Source: Cocos nucifera
Lineage: Eukaryota; Streptophyta; Magnoliopsida; Arecales; Arecaceae
NCBI GenBank assembly: GCA_006176705.1
Contig: QRFJ01000057.1
Location: 2,534,178-2,598,177, forward strand
DNA: 64,000 bases
Direction: 5' to 3'
In this document: positions 1 to 13,136 of the stretch, in pieces
How positions within the stretch are numbered: the stretch's first letter is position 1
How the letters are laid out: each line of letters begins with the position of its first letter
Program-made: the position numbers and the translations under genes
The notes under the pieces: model-generated
What the model was told of the DNA's origin: nothing
Seen by the model: the letters and a program-made list of their open reading frames with translations, nothing else
The model's database searches: none

Positions 1-1347
1 CGCTCCCATCAAAGTTCAGTCTGGTGCTTAGCCTAATACAGTTGGTAATCACGAAAGAGCTTCAATCAAAAATTCTCTCCTCAGCAGCTGAACTTATTCA
101 GTGGTCGAACCCAATCAAACTTCTCAACGGTCGAGCCCCGGCCGAACTCTCCTAACAGCTGAATTCCTGCCGAACTCTTCAGGAGTCGGACTCCTTCCAG
201 ACTTCTCCTTCGACCAAACTTCTCTAAAAGTCGAACTCCTTCCAGACTTCTCCTTCGGTCGGACTTCTACAGGAGCCAAACTTCTTCCAGATCCCTCCTT
301 CAGTCGGATGCCTACGGAAGCTGAACTCCTTTCAAGCTTTCCCTTCATTCGAACTCCTTCAGGAGCCGAACTCTTTTCCGATCTAGTCGGTCTCCTACGA
401 AAGCCAAACTCCTTCCAGATTCTTATTTCAGTCAGATTTCTACAGGCGCCGAACTCTTTTCGGACTCCTCATTCGGTCAAGTTTCTATAAGATCCGAACT
501 CCTTCTAGATCCCTCCTTCAATCGAATTTCTACAGGAGCCGAACTCCTTTCGGACTCCTCCTTCAGTCAAGTTTCTATAGGACCCAAACTCCTTCCGCAC
601 TTCTCCTTTAGTCGAACTCCTCCAAGAGCCGAACTCCTTCCAGACTTCTCCTTCGATCGAACTTCTCTAGAAGCCGAACTCCTTTCGGACTTCTCCTTCA
701 GTCGGATTTCTCCAGCGATCGAGCTATGGCTATTAAATCTCGACGAGCGACATCAGTCTGTTATAGACGACGCTATAGGCGGCGCCCCCCTTTGTAACAA
801 ACTCCACCAGACCTCGAGCGGTCCGCTACTGAACAACATGGCTGTCACTATCAGCCTGACGATATCTTCCTCTCTATACCGAACTTCATCAGGCCTCGAG
901 CGATCCGCTGCCAGATGGCTGCAGCTTGTGGCGGCACCCCCCTCTATAACAAACTCCATCAGGCCTCGAGCGGCCCGCTACTGGATGGCTTGGTTGTCAC
1001 TATCAGTCTGATGATACCTTCCTCTCTGTACCAGACTCCACCAGGTCTCGAGCGGTCCGCTGCCAGATGGCTGCAGATGTCACCATCAATCAAGCTCCGT
1101 CTGTAAAAAGGAACCCTCTAGATACGTTTTTTCTAAGCTCTCTTCTTCTTTCCAAAAATTCGGTCGAACTCTCGCTTGAGCAGTCCATTTCTGTTGGTCA
1201 GAAGAGCTGACTTGATCGTCGGAGGGTCCCATCGAAGCCACCACCACCACCAACTCTGGATGAAATTTTGTTTTGTAGGTCACCGACGGTGACCTCGTCT
1301 TCTTCCACTTCAGTTCGTTTCGACGTCAACCAGATTCTACACCAATA
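1..1347 (+). repeat. Family A Gypsy-type LTR, cut by window start
   Basis: The sequence matches, block by block, the two LTRs at 53083-54623 and 58345-60024 and the solo LTR at 19234-20102. It opens about 18 bases inside the LTR consensus, runs through a 45-48 bp minisatellite (about 150-720, unit containing GAACTCCTTCCGGAC and CTCCTTCAGTCGG), then two GC-rich blocks of about 120 bp with CCTCGAGCGGTCCGC (780-1080), and ends at the shared tail CAGATTCTRCACCAAYA. No internal element sequence follows 1347, so this is a solo or truncated LTR. The long reading frames in it come from the minisatellite and are not genes. Confidence 0.8.
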
Positions 1348-3744
1348 AAAATCTTTATAGAAATATAAAATTATTGATTAGATTATATCCACCCACTCGA
1401 CGGTGGAACAATCTAACTTTAAAAAAGTATGCCTATATTGCTCCCTCCCCTCCTCGCACATTGTTTTTTTCCCCCCAAGCATGACCCTTGATGGTTGGAC
1501 TGATCCATTGCTGGGTGGATAGACTTGATCCAACCAATAAGCTCCATAGAAATCCACTATGTCCATTCCATCAGTTTGATTCCGTGTGTTGGTATGAAAA
1601 TTTTTTTGAATTCCATAAGAGAGAGTAGGATTTCCCCCTAAACTATCGTAAATACTTTCTCTCCGTTCCTCCTTCAGGCACATAGGATCCCCCTTGATTC
1701 ACGTAGACCTCCCACCTATGCAAAATAAGACGGTCAAAGTTTCAACCACCAAAAGACTTCTCCCTCAGGAAACTAGTTTGCACATCCTACCAGGTAATTA
1801 CAAAGGTAGGAAATAGTAAGACTTTGCATTGTTCCAGTCACCCTCCACTCATTTTTAAAAAGAATAACATTAGCCGTGTTGCAGTGGCACTGACAAATAC
1901 CGTGTGGACTACCTCTTATATATCTAATTACATCATTAATTACATATTTAATCGCACGAACGCTAGTAGGTGGCGTAGTTGGAGTTGAATATTATTTTTG
2001 GTAAGACAAATGGAATTTAACCGAGACCGCCGGTCAAGTGGATTTGGACCCAAAGCCTTAACCCCATATGGTAACTGGTAAGACAAAGGGAATTGTACAG
2101 AAGACCTTACACTTGGTCCCATTAGTGATGGCAAAATCTCGCACTCATCAACCTGCACAGACCCACCTATAACAAATAGATTTGAATGAAGTATTTCTAA
2201 AGTCGAGTCGATTATAGGACAACTCCTAACAAACCTAATTATAAGTGGATGAGTTTGAAATCAGCCCCCAAATTTGATGCATCGTCGGGTGATATGTTGT
2301 GGAACCAACCAGCTCTCAGTTCCAGTACAGTAATAGTTTTCTAAATTTTTCACCTATAGTTTGGTTTATTATTAAAAAGAGATCACAGAGAACGATGAAT
2401 ATAGTTAGTCATAGGATTTTGAAAAGTGAAATAGTGTTTTAGTTAATTTTCATATATCTGATATTTTTAGCTTACTTTAATTATGTAATATCTTCGAAAC
2501 TTTTTTCTGTTGTGATCTTTTTGTGTACCACGTTTTGTTTTATTTTCAGTCTTATGTACACACACATACACAATTAATGATTGAAAACTCATGACTGCAT
2601 ATGCATTTAGCGAACTGGATATAGGTTTAAAAATGGATTTGTTATGGATTGAGAGAATTGTTCACCAGAATTTGACTTAAATAGCACTGCATATAACCCA
2701 TACCAACCTACTGCCACCCCAAAGTCCAAAATCTTGACCTAGTAATTGATAATGGAATTGGAACAGCCTTGATAGATTGGACTTTTACCCAATAGTCCAA
2801 AACTCTTTTTCTTTTTCTTTTTCTTTTCAGAGGGAGGATGTGATGTTAGTTTTGGTTGTAAGGTGATGGTTTAAAATCTTGACTTCCAAGGATATGCCTG
2901 CAAAAATATATTTTGAAGGATATCCTGATAGTGAAACAAAATGAACTCAGCAGATAACTTTTACCAGAAAATAACAAACTGGATAAATTTCCACCATCTT
3001 CTTATTTGGATTGATGGGCACACCCCGATCGAAATTTTGCTTGCAATTTACATAATACAACACCTTGAGAAGACAATGACACAGCAATACCCTCTTCATT
3101 ACCAGTAAAAATCTCAGTAGCATGAATCCTGATAACCCTGCATACAAGCTCAAAATCAGCAAACAACAATCCACGAAATATTATTCATGGTCTGCCTCAT
3201 GTGCATCCATCACCAGCATCAATAAGGTTTCTAGGGGATTAGTCGTCAAAAATATTAGTGAACTCAGGAAACAAATTCATGGTGCACTCATGTTTCCTAG
3301 TCAACAGACCCAAATAAACATCTTTAAATAGACCCAACAAAGGAGCACACACTTATAACCTTGCATACTGGGTCATTTGCTTGCAAATTAAATTGTTATC
3401 AGATCGACCTAGATAATTCCAATTCTTTAAAACTTCATGGTGATCCTATTACTTTGTAACAATCATGGATACATGGGGATTTTATACCAGCCCTGACCGC
3501 TTTATCATTTCATCTTTGGTCTCTTCAAAGTTCATACCTGGTGGTTATGGCCTTAATGATAATTGAGCATGTTCTGTTTTTGCCAATGGTAATGCTGCTG
3601 AAGTATCTGAAAGATAAACACCTGCAAGAACCAAGGAATGCAATTTATCTACACCACGATTCCAAATCTTAGGTGATGAAGTTGTATGATGAACCAACAA
3701 AACCAACGGCAAAGAGTGATGACAACATTTAATCACCGACATAC
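1348..3744. other. Gene-poor flank, likely including UBP27 3' UTR
   Basis: No supported coding sequence. The part nearest 3745 lies directly downstream of the UBP27 stop codon and may hold its 3' UTR. The UBP27 stop (TAG) is followed by GTATGT, so a spliced 3' UTR is possible. Short frames here show no family resemblance. Confidence 0.4.
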
Positions 3745-6700
3745 CTATAAGCATGATTCAATTTTCTCATAGAAAAGTAGGCTGGCTTCTGCAGCAAAAA
3801 CAGCTTCTTCGGTGACACTCGATACTTCATGGTCTGAGATATAAAGCCACCGCCGGTCCCCAGTTCCTATCCATCCCATAGAATCACCACTTTCTGCCTC
3901 AGATGCCACTCTTCTATAAATTGCATAATGCCCACTTCCAGTTCTTCCATAATGCTCAACAACAGAAGAGAGGCGGTATAGGGAACTCTTTGAAGAGCAT
4001 ACATCACCAGTATCAGTAAACTGAAAGGTAAGTTTGTAAAGGTCAGAGCTAGATGATACCTGACAGCTAATAAAACCAGGTAAGGTTAATCACATAGAAA
4101 GTTTGAAATTTAGACTCTCTTCGGTCTAGAGCCATGGAAGGAAAATGGTATAAGAAAAAGGAAATCTTGGACCATGTAGAAAAATTGACAGTCTAAATGC
4201 ATAGTGTAGCTTGCAAAAAGCATTACAAGTTTTTGCTATATTCAAGTAGAATAGCTTTTTTACCATCTGAATAACATGATGTCACTATAGTTTCTAAAAG
4301 CTTACCTATTTACAAATGCATTGCGAACAAGAATCAAAACAAATAGTCCAAGAATATGATGCTCCCTCACACACAGACACACATTGCGCATTTGCACGCA
4401 TATGCATGCGCACATGTGCATGCAGACACACACACACACACAGAGTACGACTAACAGCAATAATAACATCATTAATATGCAAGAGGATAGATATGCGATT
4501 TCTGCACTAATGTTCAAGTAAAGAATCACATCCACTACACATAAAGCCTGAAAAGCCAGAAGATTGTTTATTCCAAGGAAAAAGCAAGATAATTCACAGA
4601 CCTTTTTATTGGGTCCTGGTTCACAACTAGAAAAAGGTAGAGAGCAATTGACATCAGAAGCAGCAATCACGCTCTCCCGAACTGTATAGTTGCTGTTGTC
4701 TGGGGTAGCAATTCCAGAAGGACTTCTGAATGATTCACAAACAGACTTTCCCACATTGTTTCTTGACAAGGTTTCCGATGAAAGATTTTCTCCCACAATC
4801 CCAAATATGTGGGGTAGCATTCGCATTTCCTGATTCATATCTAAGTGGCTTAGTTGAGGAACCAATGTTTGCTCCAGCCCCTTCCCCTGTTTTCGCATAT
4901 TTTCCGCTAAAGTTTGTTGTCCCACTGTTCTTGTAGCTTCCATAAATGGAAAGAGGTCAAGAAATAATGGAAAACAAATATGTCCCTACAACCAAAAAGT
5001 TGTTAATTTAACAGAATGTGCCAAAAAAAGTTCTCAGCAGAGGAGTGAAAAAAAAATGGAGGGCACCTGAAGCTTAATTGATTCACCATGTCTATTCATT
5101 GAAGCACGTTGTAGGTGAATGCACAAAATCTGAAACAGTACAACAATATGTGAGACTCATGTCAACTTTCAGTGTTGAATATCTTCATACGGTTAGTCAA
5201 AGAAAATATGGTAGTCTCCGAGTTTTTTTTTTTTTTTATTTAAAGATCAATATGCATCATACCTTAGGACAGCAGGCAATGCTCAATTGCTTTAAAGCAT
5301 GTGAAAACCCAGTCCAACTTATTTCTTCCTGACGAAAAAGATTTCTGCAATCACAAGAATCAAACTTGATGCACTTGCTAAGCATATTTATTTTTGCCTG
5401 AAAGATAATCATAACTCAAAGATGTCAGGCAGGTATTTCATGTATTTTACAGTATATTAGAAAAGCATTGAGAATTTCAATGCTAGAGTCATCAAGGTGA
5501 AATGGAAAATTGATTATCACCCAAAAAAATACCTCATTCTTTTCTGCTTTGAGAGACAAATATTTCAAAGCAGAAATGTGCCAACAGCGACTGCAATGAT
5601 AATTCTCTAGATGTTCTACTGCAGTAAAATGTTTAAGGCAATCTACCAGAGTGCATCCCTCAATCTAGGATCAATACAGAAATGGAAAGAAAATCATTAG
5701 AAATAAATATTACATAGAACATAAAAAAATAGCAGGGATCAGGACCAAAACATACAGAACCAAGAAAATAAGGAGGCCTTCAGTAGACATACGATATCTG
5801 CCCTTCTATCCAGCACAGGTGAGAGAGGCAAGCAGCAAAAATGCTCAAAATCCATTGAAAGCTGTGCATATACAAAATATGAGAAAGAAGAAAAACATAA
5901 TGCTGCTAAAGCGCAAAAATGCTCAAAATCCATTGAAAGCTGTGCATATACAAAATATGAGAAAGAAGAAAAACATAATGCTTCTAAAGCCCGTAAATAA
6001 AGCAATCAACATCAATCACATGTCAAGCATCAGCCCCCCTGAAAAAAATCAAACACCATTGTCCTTTCCTACTGGGGGCAAAAAAAAGAATCTATACTCA
6101 GCCATGATCAAAAGCAAGAAGTTCCACAACTCAAAAGGAAGGCAATGTCAAAGAACAGTAAACAGTAAAAAGGCCAGCCCAGTGAAAAATGAAGTATTAT
6201 AAAAATTCTCTATTTGCCGTTAAAAAGAAGTAAATTGTCTATTTACATGATTATGCTCAACAATCACCAATCAAAATATACATGGCATGGTCATTACCAT
6301 AGAAGAACAATTTCTACAAGCCAACATGCTCCCAATAGTTCCATCAAAAGGCCCAAAAAAATGTTTTTTCCATCGCCTACACTCTGTTTGTGCTCTCGAC
6401 AGCACACAAATCCTAGAAGGAAAAGCAGTAATGCCGGCTAGACTACTGCCATGTGGCACATAAGACTGTGAAATTTCCTCTTCTAAAGAAGACAAAAGAT
6501 GAATTAACGCTTCTGCAGCATCCTATGAACAGAAAATAAAACAAGTTAGGGAGTAAAAACAATGCCATGAGCAAAATTTATCTACTGCTGAGGCGAGAAA
6601 AAGGCTCTCAAACCAGACCTGCTGTCTTGTTAAACTGAAGCTGCTAACATATAAGCTCAATGCAACCATCACTTTTCGTGGATTAATTACAGTTCTTTCT

Positions 6701-8893
6701 TCTTGAACAATGCATAGCTCTGCAGAATAAATATACTAAGTTCAAGGAAGAAAAGCAGAGAGAGAGAGAGAGAGAGATTCCAGAATAAATTGCAAAGTGA
6801 CAAGTTTAGCTAAAGATCTGACAAATGGCATCATATAAAACATAAGACAACAGAAACAGAGTTCCAGAACAAAAAAAAGCATGAAATAAGAATCAAAGGT
6901 GGGAATCTAATTAAAAAATAAGACATCCACAAAGAAAAGAAATAGGCATTCTCCTTAGTAGAGAAAAATAATAGAAGCATTCAGAAGAAAATTTGAAGTA
7001 ACAATTAGTTATACATGTCCATTCAGAAGACATAAAACATGATACCATGGAAACATCATGCAGGAAAAAGTATGAGATATTCTTCTGATTAACCAAAAAA
7101 GGTTATGCTGATCTTGTATTCCATTGCATGTTTTTCTCACCCCGAATTGCTGACAGATAAATGACAAATCTTTAACTATTACTTATTTCGAATAACATAG
7201 TTACCTTTTAATAATGAAGTCAAAGCAACAGTAAGAGGCATCCTTTCTGGTAATTCCTCAATCCATGGAACATCAACAGCCAGTATATTTTGGAGAAAGG
7301 GAAGGAAACAGCTACAGCTTGCAAGTGCCTGTCAAGGGAAAAAATCAGGCTTCGAGTTAGCAGCAGCAGTATTGGTAAAATCAAGAAGACAAAGTGAACT
7401 CAGCTTATTAGCTTGATAATTGCAACTACCTAAGCAGTTGCATTAAATAGCATGTCAGCAGAACAAGTGTCCAGCATAAGTAGCCACATGACAATCAAAA
7501 ATTATTGATAAATCAACCCACTATATTTAATATAACAAATGCAGATGATAAAAGATTATAAGAAGCGATGCAAGCCTGTAATAGCACATTTAATCCAAAC
7601 ATTCTAGCAAACATCACTCGGTTTACAGCATAGAACCTTCCTAAAAATATTACATCTACATGGTGTCAATTCAGCCATGAAATAGCACTAATAGGTACAT
7701 GTTATGCATGTGATAGAGGGAAATTTGGTAGTGATGAGCTTGTCATCCCTATCCTCAAATACATTACATCTGTCCAGTTACATGATGGTCATAATCCATA
7801 ATTGTAGCAAAGCACGAAGCACAAGGGTGCATCCATGCATCTAGCAGAGACAGATAGAGTTGCTCGTGAAACGGTTAAGAGAGAAAAGAAGAGGGCAGAA
7901 GGGTGTTCACACGTGAATGGACCTATCTAAGCTTTTCCTTTTAAGGATGTGTACAGCATGATTGCCAAAAAAAAGAATCAATGAAATACAGTACATGATG
8001 GAATGTTATTAGCTATCTACTCAAGTAAATCAAATCCAATTTTCCAAAAAAAAAAAAAAAACACCAATACATGTTTAGTAAGCAGAAAAAATAATATTGT
8101 AATAGCACTATTATTAGGTTTATTTATTAGGGTGCCACGCATTTGAAACTATGCACATATGAGTTACCATCATCGGCTTGAGTTGCTTCAAACCCAAATA
8201 GACCTGCAGAAAGCTAACTCTGCTACAGATTTTGAGTTTGCAAAAAAATTCAATAAGTAAAATACACAGAAGAGCCCACCACTGTATTTTCTTGCAATAT
8301 TTGAGGCAAAAATTTGCAACCTCCAAGACAGAGCAATCATATCAGTTTTAGATAACATGCATATTCCACAATTTACAACAGTTAATAGTAAGTTATGTAT
8401 GCAAAAGTCAATAAAAAGTTCATTAATGAATATTGTACATGTGTCATCAACATGTATTTATGTACACTATGCTTTGATGTATTCCCACATGCTCATGTTG
8501 AGGACATATCCTAATTACTGCAAAAGATGATAGGTGCATTACTTATAGCAAGAGTAACTATATTATTCATCATGTTAAGAGTAATATTTAGATGTATCTT
8601 ACCTGTAATATCACATTAAGGAAGCAATTGTTTCCAAGATTCTGCAAACCAGCCACATAGTAAGTGATCTCGGATGAGTCCCTTTGCTCAGATACCCATG
8701 GAGTAGAAAGATAATTCACATTACCATCTTGCAGGATCACACATAAACCCGCCACCCCCATTCCCACCCCAAGTATACCAGCCACAATATGATATCGAGA
8801 TGGAGAAATTCCATTGATGGCAGATAGCATCTCAAAGCCATGCTTGAGTTTCAGGATAAGATGGTTGATGTTTACTTCCCTTTTATATTTCAT
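3745..8893 (-). CDS. UBP27: UBP27-like ubiquitin carboxyl-terminal hydrolase
   Basis: Ten coding exons, 5' to 3' on minus: 8893-8603, 7328-7205, 6719-6619, 6522-6298, 5861-5793, 5664-5533, 5397-5263, 5129-5067, 4985-4602, 4059-3745. All phases join and give about 612 residues. Residues 34-54 are a hydrophobic membrane segment. The Cys box GLQNLGNNCFLN places the nucleophile at Cys90. The His box GRTGSGHYAIYRR gives His552, and WLYISDHEV gives a likely Asp584. CxxC pairs at 241/244 and 294/297 look like the USP zinc ribbon. The known Arabidopsis UBP27 is a USP30-related deubiquitinase of the mitochondrial outer membrane; the same place is inferred here. The start is the first ATG after an in-frame TGA. 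An acceptor-like CTGTGCAG at 8967 suggests a spliced 5' UTR. The 128-codon exon 4985-4602 makes the protein longer than the roughly 500-residue Arabidopsis form. The donors at 4601 and 6618 (GTCTG) are weak. Confidence 0.88.
5835..5990. repeat. 78-bp tandem duplication over a UBP27 splice acceptor
   Basis: Units 5835-5912 and 5913-5990 are identical except for one base (CTGCTA versus CTTCTA). Each unit holds, on the minus strand, the TGCACAG acceptor and the first coding bases of the UBP27 exon 5861-5793. The length is divisible by 3, so using the outer acceptor would add 26 in-frame residues. Confidence 0.93.
6756..6777. repeat. (AG)n microsatellite
   Basis: About 11 AG units in a UBP27 intron. 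A short (CA)n run also lies at 4425-4443, in the last UBP27 intron. Confidence 0.9.
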
Positions 8894-10932
8894 AGGATAA
8901 GAAACCACTTTATAACCTCAAGGTTGTAAAGCCTGTCCTCAAGGAACCAATATATCTTATGATGACCTGCACAGAGACATGCATCATCAAGGAGGAAAAT
9001 TTTCACTTGAGAATTCCCTGTGCTCATAGATAAAAAACAGTGACAATGCAATCTATATTCCAAGAGTCTAAAAAAACTGAACTGCTAGACTTTATAATCT
9101 TTTGAAAGAGATAGACTAAACATTATACACAGATCTCTCTCTCTTGCCCCCCCAAGACAAAAGAGATAGAAGCATTATATAGAACGACAATAATATATTA
9201 TACAGGTTGATGATGACTGCAACAGTTTTGCATCAAATAAAAAGTTGAATAGCCTAATTCAAACAGCAAACCTTCAATGCATAGCTATATCAGAGTTGCA
9301 ATCACAAAAACTAAAAACCCAAGCTTAATGAGGTATCTTGGGACACATAGTAAATAAACAAGTTAGAAAGATACAGGAACCACTAATGAATGTCATCTAA
9401 TATCTTCTTTCACTCACATTAGTTAGGCCACATTCTTTCAAAATCTAGCTCTTGAACACTATCCCACAATTATGTTGTACTTTCCACCACCTAACCATAA
9501 CACTCTTTTCCACACATTGAATTTCTGCATCACAACTTTAAAACTCCTCATAAACCATCCATCAAATCTTCTTAACCAAAAGATGCTCATATGTTTTTAC
9601 ACATTTAGACAGCTCTTTTTTCTCCAGCCACATTCTCTCAATTCTAAGGTGATAGGGACCTTAAATTTCACTCTAGACTCTAGGATAACCATAATAAAAT
9701 AAGATATGCTCAGATGTCTTGCTACGGAGGTCCAGCTGCTTGATAACCATAATAAATTGAGATATGCTCAGATGTCTTGCTACAGCGATCCAGCTGCTTG
9801 ATATGAAATAATGGCTTTCCCAACCCAGAGAAATATAAAATAATCAATCTCCATCATCCACTGGCAGGTACAACTATTGTTTCATGTAATTTTGTGAAGG
9901 TTATTCCATCTCCATCAAGTCATGTTCAAAATCCTAGAGAATTCCTTTTTATACTTAAACATGTTATCTAGTATCTTCCAAAATATGACTAACTGGATAG
10001 CATAAACATAACCTGCAAGAAAACAAATTTACCAACAACAATATGTTTACGGTAACTGCATCAAGGGAAAGCTTATCTAAACTACAATATTACTGCCATT
10101 AATAAAGCTGCAACCTACGGACCTTCTCATCATTAATGGTATGGATGCAGGGAATGAGCAGGTTTATAGCTTGTTGGTGATGCATGAATAGATGGTTTAG
10201 TCTACAATCAATATTATATTACTCACAAAATAGCACTTGCGATGCACATTTTATAGAAAAGAAATATAACATAATCATACTCCATCTGTCATTGTTTCAA
10301 TTCTTTTAATTTTGAATTAATGATAAATTTATATCATATGCAAATGGAATATTAAGAATAAATAACTAAATCTGAACCCAAAATAAATAAATCAAAATGG
10401 AAAGAATTGAATTTGATATTTAGTTGTATTTTTTTCCTAATACACTGTGAGATTCGATTGCACCTGATGATATTCTAATTGCATCTTCCTCTAATGTATT
10501 ATGGCATTTAATCAAATATTTGTTTTTGATAATACTGAGGTATTTTATTTCATTTTTTCCAAATGCATGGTAAATTTTTATTGAATTTTCTTTATATTCT
10601 TTATTTTTTGGAAATACAAGACATTTTAAAATTAAAATAAGGGTATGTTCATCCAAAAAAAGTAGAAAGATGGAACCTATAGAAGAACTATTCCAAAATA
10701 TCAAACTATACAATATAGAAAAAGAGATAGTCATAAATTTCGGATGAAAAAAAAAAAATCTTTACCCTAGTTCTCAAATGTCTAACTTAAAAAAATAAAG
10801 AAAATGCAATTAAACCTCACTAGAAATTAGGAAGGAAAATGCAACCGAATATTACAATATACCAAGGAAGAAAATATAATCAAAAGTCTCAATATATTAG
10901 AAAAGAAAATACAATTAAATATCACAATATGT
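8894..10932. other. UBP27 upstream or 5' UTR intron sequence
   Basis: AT-rich, with no protein-coding signal. An acceptor-like CTGTGCAG on minus at 8967-8974 suggests that the translated exon begins near 8966 and that this stretch is a 5' UTR intron. Contains the 59-bp tandem duplication at 9684-9801. Confidence 0.35.
9684..9801. repeat. 59-bp tandem duplication
   Basis: Two adjacent units, 9684-9742 and 9743-9801, share GATAACCATAATAAA and CAGATGTCTTGCTAC with a few substitutions. Function unknown. Confidence 0.85.
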
Positions 10933-10941
10933 TAGAAAGGA
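10933..10941. repeat. MULE target-site duplication, left
   Basis: TAGAAAGGA, identical to 13128-13136. Confidence 0.9.
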
Positions 10942-13127
10942 GGCTTTTTTACCCAAATAATGTTTTTTAAAAAAATAATTATCAAAATAATGTCCTTTAC
11001 AAACTATTTATCAAAATACTGCTTGAAACAAAGTCGCCCTATCATAAAATGACTTTCTGTGCTGACTCACCAACCTCTCAGCCAGCTGGTCAAAGAGCCA
11101 CCCTACCATAAGGCGACTATATAAGTCGTCCTACCAAGAGGTGGCTTTATGGGTCTAAGTCACCGTACAGTAAGGCGACTTTGATACCCCCTCATGCCTT
11201 ATCTTAGCAAAATCCAGACACCAAGCATACAAGGATTCTAGGACAAGCCACGTGCTAAAAAGAGCAAATATTTTGCTTGGTTGTTGGATTCTAGGACTAT
11301 CTATCAATGGTGATGATATGGTCTTACTTGTCATTATAAGTTAGGTAAATTATTATACCAGTTTACCTATTATTAAGTTTATTGAAAAGTTGGGGGATCT
11401 GATCTTGCAAAAATTTGCACTTCAAATCATATAAGAAAGGGAAAGATGGGGTAGAGGAACTATTGTGAAGCAAGGATTTGTGCTTCTAGATTGGAAGAAA
11501 TTGATACATGGTAGGCATGGCTATTTTGTATCAAAGACATACCCTTGGCTGCCAAAATTTCTTCTTCAGCACAATGTCGACCTTTCTAACTCCAAACATG
11601 ATCATGTTTGAGTAGAAATTAGATAAAGTGAGCAATTAGTTGTTGTTATATTTGATTTATAATTGCAAAACTCATCCAATTTCAGATTGCCTATCCAAGA
11701 GAAGGGTGCCAATCTTTTCCACATCAAATCAACTCTCAGACTTCAGTTGTGCTAACTTGAAGGCAAAATACAAAAAGTGCACAAAATAAAAAGTTGCAAG
11801 TTCTTCATGTTTAAAGGAGCATTTGCTGAATAATATGGTCACTACGGTGTCGAGTCTAGAGATACAGCATGGTAGGATCCATCAGCCTCGGATGCTCGTC
11901 AGAGTCTAAAACAGCCATATCGCATCTACTATAAATTACATTATTTTACAAATTTAACATATGAATGATGGTAAATTCCTCCAATTTAACAATAATTGAT
12001 TACATTATCAACAATAAATGAAAGATGATAAGATATATCAAAGATGTTAAATTTAACATAAAGACCAACATTAACAACAGGGTAACTTCATAAATTTTGT
12101 CAAGAGTTTACAATGCATGAGTACATTACCAAAATAGTTCAAAAGGAACAAAAGCGATACAGAAAGATAGTTTACATGTCATATGAACAAAAAAGATAAA
12201 TCAGTGCCGTTGGAGGCATCTGCGCCAGTTGTGCCCCATTTGCCCATACAGTCTCCATCTTCTTGCATCAGTTATATCCCATCTATGCCGTTCACCACCA
12301 CCAAAAACTCCTACTACTGTTAGCACGATAAAAATTTCAACCGCTAGAAAAACACCTTGTGATGGGATGCCCAAAACAATGTACGTGCTCTGATCATCTT
12401 CAATAGGTATAGCCAAATACTGTCCAGCAATATGAGTCAGAAATCTACATATTAAGAAAACTCCATATTGATTGGAATTCCATCCAGTGATAGTATAACA
12501 GACCCCCACAAGCTCTTGGTATGTTGTGTTACGGTCCACCATGAACATTCGGATCCTTCCACCATCATATTATGCATCGTTAGCATCACGACTAATCCTT
12601 CCATCCCAATGGAAGATAACAGTGACAAATCTTGAATCCATTTTTCAAAAACTGTTGTGACAACTAACTGCATAAACATATAAAATTGTAAGAGTCTAAA
12701 TGGAAGGAAGATAACACTGACAAGTCTTGGACTTGTCCTCTTGGGTCGTCATGGTCTTGGGTGCGGCCGGGAAGTAGCCTCAGAGAGCGCCCTATGGTAG
12801 GGCAACTCACTCAAAGCCCCTAGCCTCCTCTCAGGTAGCCGTGGTCTCAAATGATCTCGGGTTGAAGGTGTCTCAGATAGTTGTCTTAAAATAGAAGACT
12901 CTATAAGTTGCCTTATGATAGAGTGACTATCTTAACAGCCTTATGGTAGGACGACTAATGGTGACTCATCCTAACAACGTACTGACTTAGCAGGAAGCTT
13001 GAAGAGTCAGTAAAGAAAGTCACCTTATGATAGGGCAACTTTATTTTAGACAATAGTTTGATAAATAGTTTGTAAACGGCATTATTTTGGTAATTTTTTT
13101 AAAAAAAAATATTTGGATAAAAAAGCC
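10942..13127. mobile_element. Mutator-like DNA transposon (MULE), degenerate
   Basis: Both ends begin GGCTTTTTTAYCCAAAT when read inward, and the inverted similarity continues for about 120 bp (10942-11065 against 13003-13127). The element is flanked by an exact 9-bp direct repeat TAGAAAGGA (10933-10941 and 13128-13136), the duplication length typical of Mutator. Subterminal regions carry many degenerate copies of a GTCGCC...ATAAGGCGAC quasi-palindrome. Only a broken N-terminal-type reading frame remains inside, so the element is non-autonomous. It sits between UBP27 and SSU72, perhaps within a UBP27 5' UTR intron. Confidence 0.9.
12201..12625 (-). pseudogene. Broken MULE-internal ORF, N-terminal type
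   Basis: One frame reads through DGGRIRMFMVDRNTTYQEL and on to QYLAIPIEDDQSTY, interrupted by a stop before YDGG. This resembles the N-terminal part of plant MULE transposase-like proteins that precedes the MuDR and catalytic domains. This match is from memory and is tentative. No catalytic domain, SWIM zinc finger or DDE region was seen, so it cannot encode an active transposase. Confidence 0.5.
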
Positions 13128-13136
13128 TAGAAAGGA
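13128..13136. repeat. MULE target-site duplication, right
   Basis: TAGAAAGGA, identical to 10933-10941. Confidence 0.9.

Noticed and set aside
101..490. 129-codon plus-strand frame rich in repeated Leu-Pro-Asp-Phe-Ser units
   Set aside because: It is translation of the family A LTR minisatellite; the same pattern occurs at 53302-53962 and 58728-59147.
3545..3754. 69-codon minus frame starting at the end of UBP27
   Set aside because: It overlaps the UBP27 stop in another frame and has no family resemblance; probably 3' UTR.
4302..4601. Extension of the UBP27 frame past residue NKK into a Cys/Val-rich tail
   Set aside because: The tail translates an intronic (CA)n tract; a downstream exon with the His box must be joined instead.
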